Positions 51,301-61,680 of a stretch of DNA of 64,000 nucleotides are shown here, in pieces. Within the stretch, counting starts at the first letter, position 1; every line of letters begins with the position of its first letter. The stretch comes from Tetracentron sinense (taxonomy: Eukaryota; Streptophyta; Magnoliopsida; Trochodendrales; Trochodendraceae). The position numbers and the translations under genes are program-made. Under the pieces are notes generated by a model. It had not been told where the DNA came from. It made no database searches and was given only the letters and a program-made list of their open reading frames with translations. The stretch is from positions 52,388,627 to 52,452,626 of the forward strand of contig CM026554.1 in NCBI GenBank assembly GCA_015143295.1. The letters are read 5' to 3'.

Positions 51301-52131
51301 GTATGGGGTGGGGGTATTCCCTATGCAGCACGTAGGACTAGTATGAGTCTTTAAGGCTCAGGATATCCACGTTATCAAAAAGAAAACTAATAACTAGGGA
51401 CATCTGAACCACATCAATACAGTGTTCAGTAGTTCAAACAAAGAAATTCTTAAAATCTAAAGGAATGAATATATAAAGGAAAATTAGGATGTTAGTTTCA
51501 CCCCACTTCATGTTATAACACCTTGCCCAAATGTATATATAAAGAAAAAATACGATATTAATTAAAAAAATAAAAAAAAGGTGATGATCATCTCTTGCTG
51601 TTGTATCTGTGATGTAAATTTATATTTGCTATGCAAAAATTGGAGCATTATAAAAGATTACTTGCTAATATCAAGCTATTGAACTTTTTGGAGTTGTCTT
51701 CTCACTGATGAGTTGATAGAACTGAAGAGAAAAAAAAAAAAAGGGGAACAAGTGGAGAACACATCACACTTTTGAAAAATTACAGTACTTTTTGTCTCTG
51801 AATAGCAAAGTGGTTATAACTGTATAGACTTGCAGGTAAAACAATAAAGCAGATTAAATCGGTTCATAATTCTCCGAACTGTAGTTGTTGTTTCCCACAT
51901 GTTCACATGGGACAAACTACTAATCGTGTATTTGGTTTTATTTATCTGTTGTCCATCTACAGTGATGGGTTGCACCTGACAGAAGAAGGCAATGCGGTAG
52001 TTCACAAAGAAGTGGTGGGAGTGTTCAATGAAGCATGGCTTTGTGCTTCAGAGATGCCGAATGATTTCCCTCACCATTCGGAAATTGATGGGAAGAATCC
52101 TGAGATGGCTTTCGAACAGCAATGCTTATAA
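45372..52131 (+). CDS. GDSL esterase/lipase, CPRD49-like
   Basis: A SGNH-hydrolase likely to cleave an ester substrate; the natural substrate of this subfamily is not established. Six exons: 45,372-45,470, 45,768-45,845, 47,835-47,975, 48,727-48,803, 49,953-50,117 and 51,963-52,131. They sum to 729 nt, 242 aa. Motifs: MRPQFVLFGDSITQQSFGSG (block I, nucleophile Ser), ILRGYGGYNTRWAL (block II Gly), TIFFGANDAAL (block III Asn) and SDGLHLTEEGN (block V Asp and His). No signal peptide is visible, as is usual for the CPRD49 / At5g45920 branch. The ATG fits the family start. The introns carry an hAT-like element, a SINE and other repeats. There are no stops or shifts. A TATA-like run attatattatatac lies 15-30 bases before the ATG, so the 5' UTR may start elsewhere or be short. 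Confidence 0.94.
46427..46793 (-). mobile_element. Non-autonomous hAT-like element, copy 2
   Basis: Inverted relative of 37,899-38,292. It starts catagttgtagagaagc and ends gctttggtaactatg. Flanking 8-mers are ttttgaac (46,419-46,426) and ttttgaag (46,794-46,801), with one mismatch. It lies in intron 2 of the GDSL gene. Confidence 0.85.
48004..48726. other. GDSL gene intron 3
   Basis: The intron between exons 3 and 4. No repeat with clear ends was seen. The minus-strand open frame at 48,177-48,548 has no recognised domain and lies in intron sequence. Confidence 0.5.
49101..49430. repeat. Unit flanked by direct repeats of about 80 bp
   Basis: gcacctcgaccattccacct through taattacttaacc occurs at about 49,101-49,180 and again at 49,350-49,430. 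The middle has a tRNA-like gactcgaacccgaaacgtgg in minus orientation. The layout could be a very small LTR-type (TRIM-like) unit or a tandem duplication. It lies in intron 4 of the GDSL gene. Confidence 0.5.
50424..50804. mobile_element. Small DNA transposon with inverted termini
   Basis: The left end is cagtgttacaaatctcg and the right end gagatttgtaacagtg, a 16-bp inverted terminus with one mismatch. The interior carries repeated tctcgggagat words. The flanks (cttaggtgatcctagt and tgtccaggcaacc) belong to another gc-ctaggcgacc repeat that continues to about 50,945, so this element appears nested. No target duplication was recognised. Confidence 0.65.
50965..51110 (+). repeat. Two-copy tandem repeat of about 70 bp
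   Basis: gtaccattgcccttgtttc ... atgcattttagttatatgac ... cacatcatgcatggta occurs twice in a row with few differences, inside intron 5 of the GDSL gene. Confidence 0.85.
51213..51384 (+). mobile_element. tRNA-derived SINE with perfect 18-bp TSD
   Basis: Flanked by aactaataactagggaca at 51,195-51,212 and 51,385-51,402. The head has an A box (gtagcccattggctg) and a B box (gaggttgattcct). The body is about 172 bp. The tail ccacgttatcaaaaagaa resembles L1 tails in the window, which fits mobilisation by L1 machinery. It lies in intron 5 of the GDSL gene. Confidence 0.9.
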
Positions 52132-53029
52132 GTTTCTCTTCCATTTTATGGATGATGATTTTTACATTATTAAGAGTTCTTTCGGTGATTTACTGATGAG
52201 AAGTTGTTTTAGTGTTTTGACTGTTTTATGATGATGTAGCCAATTGGTTCACTTTACATGCCCAAATACACTAATAGAATTTAACATATACTTAATATTC
52301 TGATGAAATTTGCCCTACCTGCCAAGAATACCACCACATACCCCAAGTTTGGACTCCGATGCCCCTGAAATCAAGTAATCATTTTTTATTGCTTGCATGA
52401 ACAATCCCATCCCAGTAGGCATTAGATTACGCAATTTCATGCATTAATAAGGCTCGCTATGGGTTAGAAAATAGAGAATTACCTAGTGAATACATTATAG
52501 CAGTACTCATTAAGTGAAATCTTGGAACTAAAAAATTGGGCAGCTAGTTAGTCCTTGAAGTTGAGTGAATATATTACAACTTGAGGTGAATATCACACCC
52601 TCGTAGGTCAATCAGATCAGATGTTCCACTTGTTTAGAAAGCTTTTACATGACATATTTTGGATGAACAATGCAATAATACTATTTTGGATGAACAATGC
52701 AATAATACAATTCCGACATTCAGGATCTCAACAATGGATGCAGCTATTACCGATCAAAAAAAAAAAACAATGGATGCAGCTATTTGAGTTCAATGTCCGG
52801 ATTTAAAACCAGTTTGCTTAATATTTTTTAGTTTCTCAGGCCTTTTAAATGAAGACTGCGGATTTCTGGTTTGGTTTCTATATATGAATTTTTTTCTTTT
52901 GAATTAGTTTCTCTGTTTATGCTTTCAATTTTCATTATTCAAAAAGAAAAAAGGGTGCCTCTAATAAATTAAGATGCATGTTAGGAACTTTCAAATTGAG
53001 CAGTGCTTAGCGGACCCATGGGTCGTTTC
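52132..53029. other. GDSL 3' flank and intergenic DNA
   Basis: The first part is the likely 3' UTR. At 52,658-52,712 there is a tandem repeat of attttggatgaacaatgcaa. The LINE-tail insertion at 52,749-52,766 lies here. No gene was found. Confidence 0.6.
52749..52766 (+). mobile_element. 18-nt LINE-tail insertion with 18-bp TSD
   Basis: accgatcaaaaaaaaaaa sits between two exact copies of acaatggatgcagctatt (52,731-52,748 and 52,767-52,784). It looks like the extreme 3' end of a plant L1 (compare ctgtaccgataaaaaaa at 8,444-8,460). Confidence 0.85.
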
Positions 53030-53210
53030 ATATCTTACCCCCGTGTCCCATGTCCCTTTTAACACCCCTTTAACCTTGGTTAAGCTTAACCAAATTAAAT
53101 CTAAGATTTTGGGTTTTTTTTAAAAAAAAAACTATGGTTGCATTGCTTAACCCTAATGGTGAGTAAATCTTGACCACAGTAGGTGAGTACTTAAAATTAG
53201 GGCGTGGACC
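53030..53210. repeat. Fold-back MITE copy
   Basis: Left arm cccatgtcccttttaacac ... ttggttaagcttaacc and right arm aaccctaatggtgagtaaat ... cttgaccacag. Same family as 33,133-33,339. Confidence 0.65.
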
Positions 53211-53449
53211 AATGAGGACCTCAAATTATAGCATTTTAGGATGAGTCTGCTTAGGATTCTCCCATTTGCAGTCCCCATATTAGGAAAATGCCAGTGTCAG
53301 TGCGTCACCCACTAAGACAATCTTGCACTACATGACATCACGGGCTTAACTTTTATCTTCCACTTTTGCAACACGGGAATGGTGCTCTTGCAAGAGTTAT
53401 ACAACCATAAAGCATATGGAATCATATTTTAGGATAGACACGGGATCTT

Positions 53450-53590
53450 TACCTGTAGACCGCCAACATTTATTCCTGGCACACCAATCAATGCTTTGAT
53501 TTGTGTCAACATTAATTCTTGATGCACCAACCAATACTTTGATTTGCATGCATATCGCATAAGTTGCGTGCATAGGGATACGTGGTACAT
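53450..53590. repeat. Imperfect local repeat
   Basis: Two diverged copies of text like accaatcaatgctttgattt and accaaccaatactttgattt, each next to caacatta / gcatgcata words. No function seen. Confidence 0.55.
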
Positions 53591-53629
53591 GGCGTGCCAG
53601 GGTCTCCTCGCCATCAACTATAAATCGTG

Positions 53630-53830
53630 AATATAGTTCAAGTAATAAATGCCCAAATTTCTTTTGGGTCCCAATTCCAATACGATCCCCATGCTTCATT
53701 AGCCCATACTGCTCCCGAATGAATACCTATGGTTAAAAAGATAAATCCTATATTAATAACACGATAATTTTTAACGGAAATAAAATAAATTTTTCGTAAA
53801 ACATTGCTTCTTTCCTTTTTCATTCATGTA
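53630..53830 (-). pseudogene. ccsA: Plastid DNA insert: ccsA fragment
   Basis: The minus strand reads [17 protein letters not shown] then [20 protein letters not shown] and [19 protein letters not shown]. This is the conserved tryptophan-rich haem-handling region of the plastid cytochrome c biogenesis protein CcsA. About fifteen residues normally found after the VKNY-like stretch are missing, as far as I recall the family. It is a short nuclear plastid insert and not functional. Confidence 0.85.
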
Positions 53831-55550
53831 TTGGATCTCACAGAAAGAAAATGACCCAATTAGCCTATAGGAGAAGATCCCAAGTCTTTAGGATGATGCT
53901 AAGAAGCTTGCTTACCCTAGCCCCCCAAACTTGGTGTGCATGCTCTTTAGCCCACCACGTCAGCATTAACCTGTTGCAAAGGTATAACATTGACATAGCA
54001 GCGCTAAGGAACCCACACACAATGTGATTAGGATTTTGAGTTCTTAGCATGATCCTATATTTTTATGATTTTACTGGTTTCAACAGTAGATGATAATATC
54101 CATCGGCGGTAAGGTGGTTTCCCCAGTAACCCAGTGAGGCATACTGGTAGTTAAGGGTATCCTATGATTACATTCAAAAGGCCTCAAGGTAAAGGATGAT
54201 AAGGCTGTCTTAGGATGAATTCGGAGATGGAGGCTGTCCTATGGATATGGACTTATTGTTTTGGTTGAAGATATGGACTTATTAATCGGCTCAAGTTAGC
54301 CTACTAATTAATTGGGCCGGGCTTGGATCAAGACCGTTGGATGAAGAAGAATAAAATGTTATTTTTGAGTTTTTATTAATAAATGAGTGGAGAACTAAAC
54401 CCGGTTAAAAGTGTAGTTTAATGGCTTAGTCCAAACCCATCCAACTATTGGGCCGGGCCGCATGCCAGCCCAACCCCCTGACACCCCTAGCTCTAATAGC
54501 CTTCGGAAGTGCCAACACACCTCGTAGTGACTACTGGTTGCGGCTCAGCCTTTTGTTTTTTTTTAATAGTATAAGCCAACTGAGAGCCGATTATACAAGA
54601 TATTGGAGATTATCTTGGGGATAGAATTATATAGACTTATGAGTTTGAAGTTTGGGAGTTTGTTTGCTCTGTGGCTTTGGACAATGAATGCGGAGTTGAG
54701 ATCTTTCCCCATACTCCAACAAAATTGAAATGACAAAATTAAAATTCAAGAACGGAATTGTTAATCTTCTACACCTATTCCACAAATCCAAATGCCCACG
54801 AGAAGAAATCCCACCACAACCCCTCTTGTAGTTTGTAGCACAGGAGCACAATGAGTCGAGGACTATAACAAGCATGGTATTGGTCTATTAAATTAAAAAT
54901 AAAATAATAATATTTAAATGCTTTTGAAGAAAAGGCGTATTCTAACGAAAAAGCCATTCTTTTGAAATATTTAACTGTGTGGACCGGTTGTAGTCATATT
55001 TGGTGGGACTAGAGTAAAATATTATAAATTTTAGTTGACTCTGCTTAATTTTTTTTTAAAAAAATCAAGAACAAATATTTTAACCTAAAGATTAGTGAAC
55101 CATAGTTAAAAGAGTTAACAAAAAAAAGGACATGTGGCGAGTTAGAGAGGTGAAGCCAAAATATTTTACTTTGGCCCCGCCACAGTAAATCCTAAGTCCA
55201 TAGTTCCACACTAAGGGTGTAAACGAGTCGAGCTGGGCACTGCTCGGGCTTAGCTCGTTAGAATTTTACAAATGCTCAGGCTCAGCTCGGATCGGCTTGT
55301 TGGAATTTTACAGAAGCTCAGGTTTGACTTGTCAACAAATTGTTGAGCTCGAGGTCGGTTTGATAAAATTTTTTTTAAATACATTGATAAGCACTAAATT
55401 CAATAAATTTTTTTGGATGTCATATGACTCATGTGAAAGCTTGAGTTAAAACTTTAACGGAAATAATTATGTTAATGTATGCTTAAATATGTTTTCTATA
55501 TACCTTATATAAAAGAGGAGAAATTTATAAATTTCGTTTTCAGTTCTTTC
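53831..55550. other. Intergenic DNA with small repeats
   Basis: 54,290-54,490 has gggccgggcttgg words and ends gacacccctagc. 55,080-55,150 is a half copy of the fold-back family (ttaaaagagttaac, gacatgtggcgag). 55,205-55,370 is a piece of a gctcgggcttagctcg-type element starting agggtgtaaacgagtcgag. No gene was seen. Confidence 0.55.
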
Positions 55551-56025
55551 TCCATATTTCCCTGGAAGTCCTCAGAGTATTTCTATTTGTTCTCCGATGC
55601 TCCCGCCACTGTTCGCTCCGCTCCTCTGTTTCTCTTGCTCGCGCCGTAGCTCTCACCCTTTGCTTGCCCTGCCGGTAAGTCCCTGTTTTTTCTTTTCATA
55701 TTCGTCTTCTTCACACGCTCTGCCCTTTTCTCCTCTCAACGTTTGGTGGATTTCTTTGCGAGTGTCTTCTCATTTTCACTTCCACTATTCGTCTCTCCAT
55801 TTTTCATTTGTGTTCTTGCGAAGCTGAGTTAGGGTTTTGCTTAGCTACAATTAGGTTATTGTGTAATTTTTTTGTTTGTTAGAAAGAAGACGAGGACATA
55901 TGCGAATCTTACAGCAGTCGTGGTTCAGGTATTGAACGTTTAGGGTTCAACTCACTCTCCTGAATTGGGTTTTTTTTTTCTCCATATCTTGTGATGCTGA
56001 CAATGCATGTGGATGTGTAGCTACT
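55551..56025 (+). promoter_or_regulatory. Possible 5' region of the ADH pseudogene
   Basis: A C/T-rich, less AT-rich stretch (ctcccgccactgttcgctcc) ends in a donor-like ctgccg|gtaagtcc at 55,673-55,681, and a second gt site follows near 55,930. It could be the old promoter and 5' exon of the ADH gene whose next exon starts at the solo LTR border. I cannot read an ADH first exon in it with confidence. Confidence 0.35.
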
Positions 56026-56159
56026 TGAAAGGGAAAATATCCCGTGCACGCCACGCGTCTGTAGCTGCTTAGCTGGTAGAGGAATGATAGCAAAACTCCA
56101 CCTGTAAATGAGCCTGAGGGGGCGGGTGTGCACCCTGAAATAAGCTCCGATGATAAAGT

Positions 56160-56325
56160 CAGTATAAGGCACATAACACAGTATAAGGCACAAGCACAGC
56201 ATAAGACACAAGGCACAGGCACAACATAAGGCACAAGCACAGTGTATGGCACAAGACACAAGCACAGTGTAAGGCACAAGGCACAAGCACAGTGTAAGGC
56301 ACAAGGCACAAGCACAGCATGGTAT
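56160..56325. repeat. Short tandem repeat in the solo LTR
   Basis: Irregular copies of cacaagcacagtgtaaggca. It creates a spurious Cys/Leu-rich open frame on the minus strand. Confidence 0.85.
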
Positions 56326-56649
56326 AGAGATACTTATCGTGAGGGCACTGGGCATATGCACTTGAGGACGAGCTATGATGTTATGCTCTGGAGATTGTAG
56401 CTCAGGAGGCACAAAGGATATAGCTCAGAAGGCACAAAGAACTCAGCTCGGATGGCCCAAGGGACTCAGCTCGGATGGCCTAAAGGACTCAGCTCGGATA
56501 AGGCTCAGACAACGTAGCTCGGGCTCAGACAACGTAGCTCGGGCTCAGACAACGTGTACGTTATGCATCAGACAACGTAGCTCGGGCTCAGACAACGTGT
56601 ACGTTATGCATCAGACAACGGACAACGAGCTCGGCACTATTCACATCAG

Positions 56650-56950
56650 ACAACGTGATAACGGATTTGACACTATTCACAGCACAACGGCACAACGGAT
56701 TTGACACTATTCACAGCACAACGGCACAACGAATTTGGCACTATTCACAGCACAACGGCACAACGGATTTGGCACTATTCACAGCACAACGGCACAACGG
56801 ATTTGACACTATTCACAGCACAACGGCACAACGGATTTGGCACTATTCACAGCACAACGGCACAACGGATTTGGCACTATTCACAGCACAACGAATTTGG
56901 CACTATTCACAGCACAACGGCACAACGAATTTGGCACTATTCACATCATC
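56650..56950. repeat. 34-bp minisatellite in the solo LTR
   Basis: About eight copies of a 34-bp unit made of cacaacggcacaacggattt and gacactattcacag, some with one half deleted. Before it, at 56,500-56,600, are copies of a 20-bp unit (gctcagacaacgtagctcgg). The ACAACG word is shared with the palindrome array in the LTR at 6.2 kb. Confidence 0.9.
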
Positions 56951-57194
56951 AGACACAAGTTCAAGTGTGATGGTACTCAACAGATGATCAATTGCAAGGC
57001 CCTGCAAGTGGCAGTGTGACCATTCATGGAGAGCATCAGGCAGACAAGGCCTATTTGAGAGAATCTGACGGCCATAAACGCTTGTGAGGCCATAAAGAGC
57101 ATCAAGTAGCCGGAGAACACCAAAGGAAGATGAGAGAATCAGGTGAGTGGCCACTTGCACAACACTTCAAGGTAGGGGTGTGAATGACTCAAGC

Positions 57195-57405
57195 TCTTCA
57201 GATCTCCCTCTTCCTCTTCCTCTTCCTCTTGCTCTTCCTCTTCCTCTTTCTCTTCTTCTCTTGATCTCCTCTCTTGCCTTTCGTACCATCCTCCTTGTCT
57301 TTCGCACCATCCTCTTTGCCTTTAGCATCATTCTCCTTGCCTTTAGCACCATTCTCCTTGCCTTTAGCACCATCCTCTTTCTCTTGCATATCATCCATCT
57401 CTCTA
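57195..57405. repeat. CT-rich and 25-bp tandem repeats in the solo LTR
   Basis: A (cttcct)n-like run is followed by copies of ctccttgcctttagcaccatt. It generates long but meaningless Ser/Leu- and Arg/Lys-rich open frames. Confidence 0.85.
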
Positions 57406-57632
57406 GCGCACCATCCATCCCTTCTCTCTGGTGATTCTTGCTTATTTACAGGCATTTGGAGTCATCATGACTTGTGCAGTCATGATAAGACCACCTGTCA
57501 GACAACACTCAAGTGAGCCAGCACATAGCCCAAGTGGGCTGAATTTTGGCTAAATTGTCAGAATTTCTGAGCATGAGAAATCACTATTTTACCCCTTCTT
57601 TTTGCTCTATTTTACGAATTTTATCCGTTACA

Positions 57633-58762
57633 CTACTATTTCATCATGGGAAGCAGGGAAGCCATTGGTTATAAAAGGTGGAGGTTGCTCCACCACAGAC
57701 CATGGAAGTAAGGATCAAGGTGAGGTACACTTCACTGTCACACTGATCTCTACTTCTGGGAAGCCAAGGTTGGTACATTACAAACTTTCTCTTTGATGGG
57801 TTATCATCATTTTTACAATTTCTTAGATTTTTTCCCTGAAATTTCTAGACCATGGTTACCTTATTTGAAGTAGAATTCGATCTACGTTCCTGCAATTCAC
57901 TCACCCCTGGTGAATTTAATAATGTTTTGCTTATGAATTGGCTGAACTGATTCACAATTTTGTGGGGGTTTCTGCGAACTTGGCAAGTTTATTGTATATT
58001 GACATTTAGGTTGAGTATTTTGAGCCTAAGATTTTGTAGTATGAATTTCCAGGGCCAGATGCCATTGTTTCTTAGCATATTTTGCCACAAAGCAGTTGGG
58101 TATGTCTTTTATACTATATCTCCTTCCCTTCTCTTATTATTGGCATTTTTTGTTTCAAGTTCTTAAAGATTCTTACACAAGTATAGGGATGTCCCTGTAA
58201 TTTAACACAAGAATCTTTGGTTTTGGCTAGAGGAAGTAAGTAAGTGGAACCGCAATAAACTGTTCAAGAAAGTAATACCAAATGTATCATATTCCATGAA
58301 TTATTTAGCTACTGATGATTGCTTTAAATCTATTCATCATCAGTTGTACCAAATTATTACATTTCTGCAATTACTTATGTATTTGAATTAGAGCTCATGT
58401 AATTAGATGCATGTGCATCCTCTTACATAGATCCTTCTTGACAGGATTGTGGAGAGTGTTGGTTAAGGTGTATCAGACCTCCAGGTAGGAGACCATGTGC
58501 TTCTGGTATTCACAGGGGAGTGCGAGGATTGCAAGCACTGCAAGTCTGAGGAAAGCAATATGTGTGACCTCTTGAGAATAAACACAGATAGAGGAGTTAA
58601 GCTCAATGATGGGAAATCTTGGTTTTCCATTAATGGGACCCCAATCAACCACTTTGTTGGCACGCCCACCCCCAGCAAGTACACAGTCATTCATTCAGGC
58701 TGCCTTGCAAAGATCAGTCCATTGTCACCTGGATAAAGTCTGCAGTTGTGGCATCTTGGCAG
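57633..58762 (+). pseudogene. Alcohol dehydrogenase pseudogene (plant ADH class)
   Basis: Three ADH exons can be recognised. 57,633-57,768 has SWEAGKPLVI and VEVAPPQTMEVRIKVRYTSL, then TDLYFWEAK. 58,053-58,100 has GQMPLFLSIFCHKAVG. 58,445-58,762 has [40 protein letters not shown] (structural zinc cysteines) and ending CGI. Disablements: a 2-base loss before TDLYFW that removes the catalytic-zinc cysteine codon, a stop in VESVG*GVSD, and a 1-base loss near DKVC. The cofactor-binding exons are absent downstream. The solo LTR sits at the 5' end of the first of these exons, five bases after its acceptor (gtgtag|ctact). Confidence 0.88.
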
Positions 58763-59194
58763 GTTTGTTTCCTCACTTCGCTAATATCTAAATCCTTATA
58801 AAAAGCACTAACAGCCACCGACTTGTAAACTTTCCCGTCAAACTTCTTATACCTAAAATACCCCTATTAATCAGGTTGTGAAAGATAAAATTTTGATGCA
58901 AATGACATGTTATAACAGTTTGCCTTTTGAAATGACATGTTATTTTGGTATGTTAATAAGTAGTGTTATTTACTTTTTTAAATGCATATCTTGGGTTCAT
59001 CTTACTCTTAATAGCCTACCATATGTTTTTGCAACGAGACATACCAGCATTTATGCTTTATTTGCCTTTAAACATAATCTGGTCGCCTCTATCGCGTTTT
59101 AAGTTTCTGTTTGTGTGTAAGGAAAAGACGACTAAATTGTCTTGTCTGTTGTTTCAGTTCTTCTCATTTATTAGTTTATGAAATTGATTTTAGG
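58763..59194. other. AT-rich spacer between two pseudogenes
   Basis: No ADH exon or other feature could be read here. The open frames are hydrophobic products of T-rich DNA. Confidence 0.5.
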
Positions 59195-59375
59195 GATTGG
59201 TAGATTCCACATCTTTCAAAAGTAGTCTTGAATTTGAGACTGGTGTAAGAATGGTGGCTTTGTTTGATCACGAGGAGATGGGGTCTAATTTAGCACATGG
59301 AGCTGTGGTCTCTTGCACATGTTGGATGCTTTATCAAGAATCACAAATTGCTTCACCTTGTTAGATTCTAAGGTA
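59195..59375 (+). pseudogene. Aspartyl aminopeptidase (M18) fragment
   Basis: The frame reads LVDSTSFKSSLEFETGVRMV and ALFDHEEMGSNLAHGA. This is the metal-binding DHEE-GS block of plant aspartyl aminopeptidase. After a frameshift it continues in another frame as LDALSRITNCFTLLDSK, which is the next stretch of the same protein. Only this short piece was found, so it is a broken, transposed fragment. Confidence 0.8.
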
Positions 59376-61250
59376 GGAACTATAGTCATTCCCATTCCTA
59401 GATTATAAATTTCGAATTCCAAATTGCTGCCACAATTTTCTTTCTTGAGCAGGTTATGTGCTTTCAATAACTCAAGAAATTCTCTCTTTCTCATTATGCT
59501 GATACATGCAACAAATTAATTAACATAATTTGGCATTGTGTATAGTCTACTATGTATGCTTCCCAAATGGGTTATGCATTTAAAACATGCCATATAATAT
59601 CTTTTCATGGATACCATTAATTTTGGCAGTGATTTGAATATTCCGGAATGCGTTATGAATTTAAAGCACAAACACACGTGTATGATGCTTTCTTTGTTAG
59701 TGGACTTGCAACTGAAGTTATTCAGGCTGTTGTTCCTGGTCAATAGCAAAATGACAATAATGAAAATCTCGACCTTAATGCTATATGCTCAAATGCTTGA
59801 AGGCATATGGATAAAACCGTCTATATTGAATTTACAGTTCTTTCTTTTTTCCATTGGAATTTCATTCTCTTAGAAGATATGCTTATTTAATTAAGTTTGC
59901 ACAGGAATATAGCTATGGTCATGACATATGACTTCACAGGCCATTAGTGAAACACTTATATATGATTGAACAAAGTTGATAACTTTTTACTGCATAGACC
60001 GTTTTCCTTGCAAACTATTGATAGTGGATTGAAGTCATTATAAGTAAAAGACAAAAAGAAATTAATGTAAGAGTCTCAGTTAATGATGTGTAGTTAACAT
60101 ATATTACTAACGATGGCCCATGAAACAATCAAAGTCACATCTTTAATTTGATAATAAAGTTACCGATCAAAAAAAATTGATGATAAAGTTTCTATCAATC
60201 TTTACTGAGTTACTGATGTATTATATATTAAAACGCATATGGTTTTGTTTCGACTCTTAATCATTTGGTATTATCTATTTTGGATAATGATTATTAAAGA
60301 GGGAATCAAGTTCAAGTTAAGATTGCACTACTGCTATAATCAGTCTTGGCCCAATCACAAACCAAAACCAATCATAAATACATATCCAAACAAAAGAAGA
60401 AATTTGAAGAATAAGGAGACATAAATCCAGTCTTTGAATTGAATATTGATTACTTATCTTTATTTTGTATCAAGTGGAATGGGCATATGAGACATGCAAC
60501 CTAAATTCTGCAAATATTATTTATTGGTTATGTGTTCTTATGTACCATAGGCCTTTTTTTTCCTTTTTCTTTTTTCTTTTAAGTAAAGAGACGTTGATTC
60601 AAAAGTTTAGTTTATTTTTTTAGTTACTATTTAATGTTGCTTTAGCTACAAGGTTGCAGGCTTCATTATAGTTATCTCCGACACATTCACCGTCTTTCTT
60701 TCTTATTCTCTACAAAAGTGAAGACTCATTTAAATAGAGCAATGGCTGTGGTGCTTCTAGACATTTTGTTCTTTCTCAAGTATGTCCTCAACTGTGTAAT
60801 GCTTATGATAACTCCCTTAAGTTGAGATGCAGCCTTGTTTCATATTCAGCTTATTAGTAAGTTTTTGATCGAAAGCCATGATGCATTCATTCTGCAGGGA
60901 GCTGAAAACCCTTCCCGGATGCATATTGAAGTTAGAGAGAGTTGTTTCGCTGCAAAGTTGTAATCTAAGAAGTCATTCGTATGTAAGTGTTTAACTATCT
61001 TTATTAGCTTTTGGTACATGTTTATGAATATATAAACTGATTTACTAGCTTGCTCAGATAAGGAAAGACTCTTGCAAAATCACTTGTTCTTTTAGACAAT
61101 TTTCAATTGCTCAGACCACTTGAATTTTCAAGTCAAATGTCTAAATACTGAGTTCTTCAGGAGCAGTATTTGAGCAAAAATTCATGATTATTAAATCAAG
61201 AAAACAAGGCTTGCACGTGCCATGCACTTGAAGGGCCTGACTAGTACTAA
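59376..61250. other. Unassigned AT-rich DNA
   Basis: No gene is supported. A readable stretch ATEVIQAVVPGQ near 59,710-59,750 and GAENPSRMHIEVRESCF near 60,898-60,950 (after an acceptor-like ctgcag) could be further pseudogene exons, but I cannot assign them. The LINE-tail insertion at 60,162-60,176 lies here. A possible Helitron end with gactagt is at 61,210-61,240. Confidence 0.4.
60162..60176 (+). mobile_element. 15-nt LINE-tail insertion with 14-bp TSD
   Basis: accgatcaaaaaaaa lies between ttgataataaagtt (60,148-60,161) and ttgatgataaagtt (60,177-60,190), one mismatch. Same tail as at 52,749. Confidence 0.75.
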
Positions 61251-61309
61251 AAAAAAATATACTAAATATATTATATAAATTTAACTTTTAAAGGGTATTA
61301 TTATAAAAT

Positions 61310-61490
61310 TAATCAAGCCGAGCCAAGCTGAACCACCTATTGTTCAGGCTCGGCTCGTTTATTTTTCGAGCTCACTTTTAAGGCTCGGCTCTGCTCTGCT
61401 CTGCTCAACAAGCCCAAAGTAAAAGCTAAAGCTCGGTTTATTTTGAGTCGAGCCGAGCTGGCTCGGCTCGTAGACACCCCTGGCACACTC
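61310..61490 (-). repeat. gctcggctcg-type hAT-like element piece
   Basis: The minus strand starts aggggtgtctacgagccgag and is rich in gagccgagc words. Similar ends occur at 54,480 and 55,209. The upstream AT-rich part (61,250-61,310) may be its centre. No target duplication was found. Confidence 0.5.
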
Positions 61491-61680
61491 CACCCCTAGA
61501 CCACACCTAATAATAACTTACAAAAGCGGGTAAGCAGGGCACTAAAGAATGTGGAGACCGTCCCGGTCTCCATAACTTATACGCAGAAATCTATTTTCCT
61601 GCGTGTCTTGATCATGGTTAAATGAAAGGCTTAACTGCAGTTAAATTAAAACTACAGTTTTGTCCTTGAATATCTTGAAG

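Larger units (their letters stand above)
56026..57632 (-). mobile_element. Solo LTR of the Tat-like family
   Basis: On the minus strand it starts TGTAACGGATAAAATTCG and ends ATTTTCCCTTTCA, matching the LTR at 6,068-6,962. It is flanked by the perfect 5-bp duplication CTACT (56,021-56,025 and 57,633-57,637). There is no internal region, so it is a solo LTR left by recombination. At 1,607 bp it is longer than the 895-bp LTR, largely through tandem repeats in the middle. Confidence 0.92.

Noticed and set aside
53397-53699. Host gene on the minus strand
   Set aside because: The start overlaps the ccsA plastid insert in another frame, and the rest crosses a local repeat.
55909-56412. Cys/Leu-rich minus-strand open frames that could suggest a secreted peptide
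   Set aside because: They are low-complexity products of the cacaagcacag repeat in the solo LTR.
56375-57019. Open frames with repeated LALFTAQRHNG-type text
   Set aside because: Created by the 34-bp minisatellite. All three frames give the same kind of text.
57147-57516. Arg/Lys-rich and Ser/Leu-rich open frames
   Set aside because: CT-rich simple repeats inside the solo LTR.
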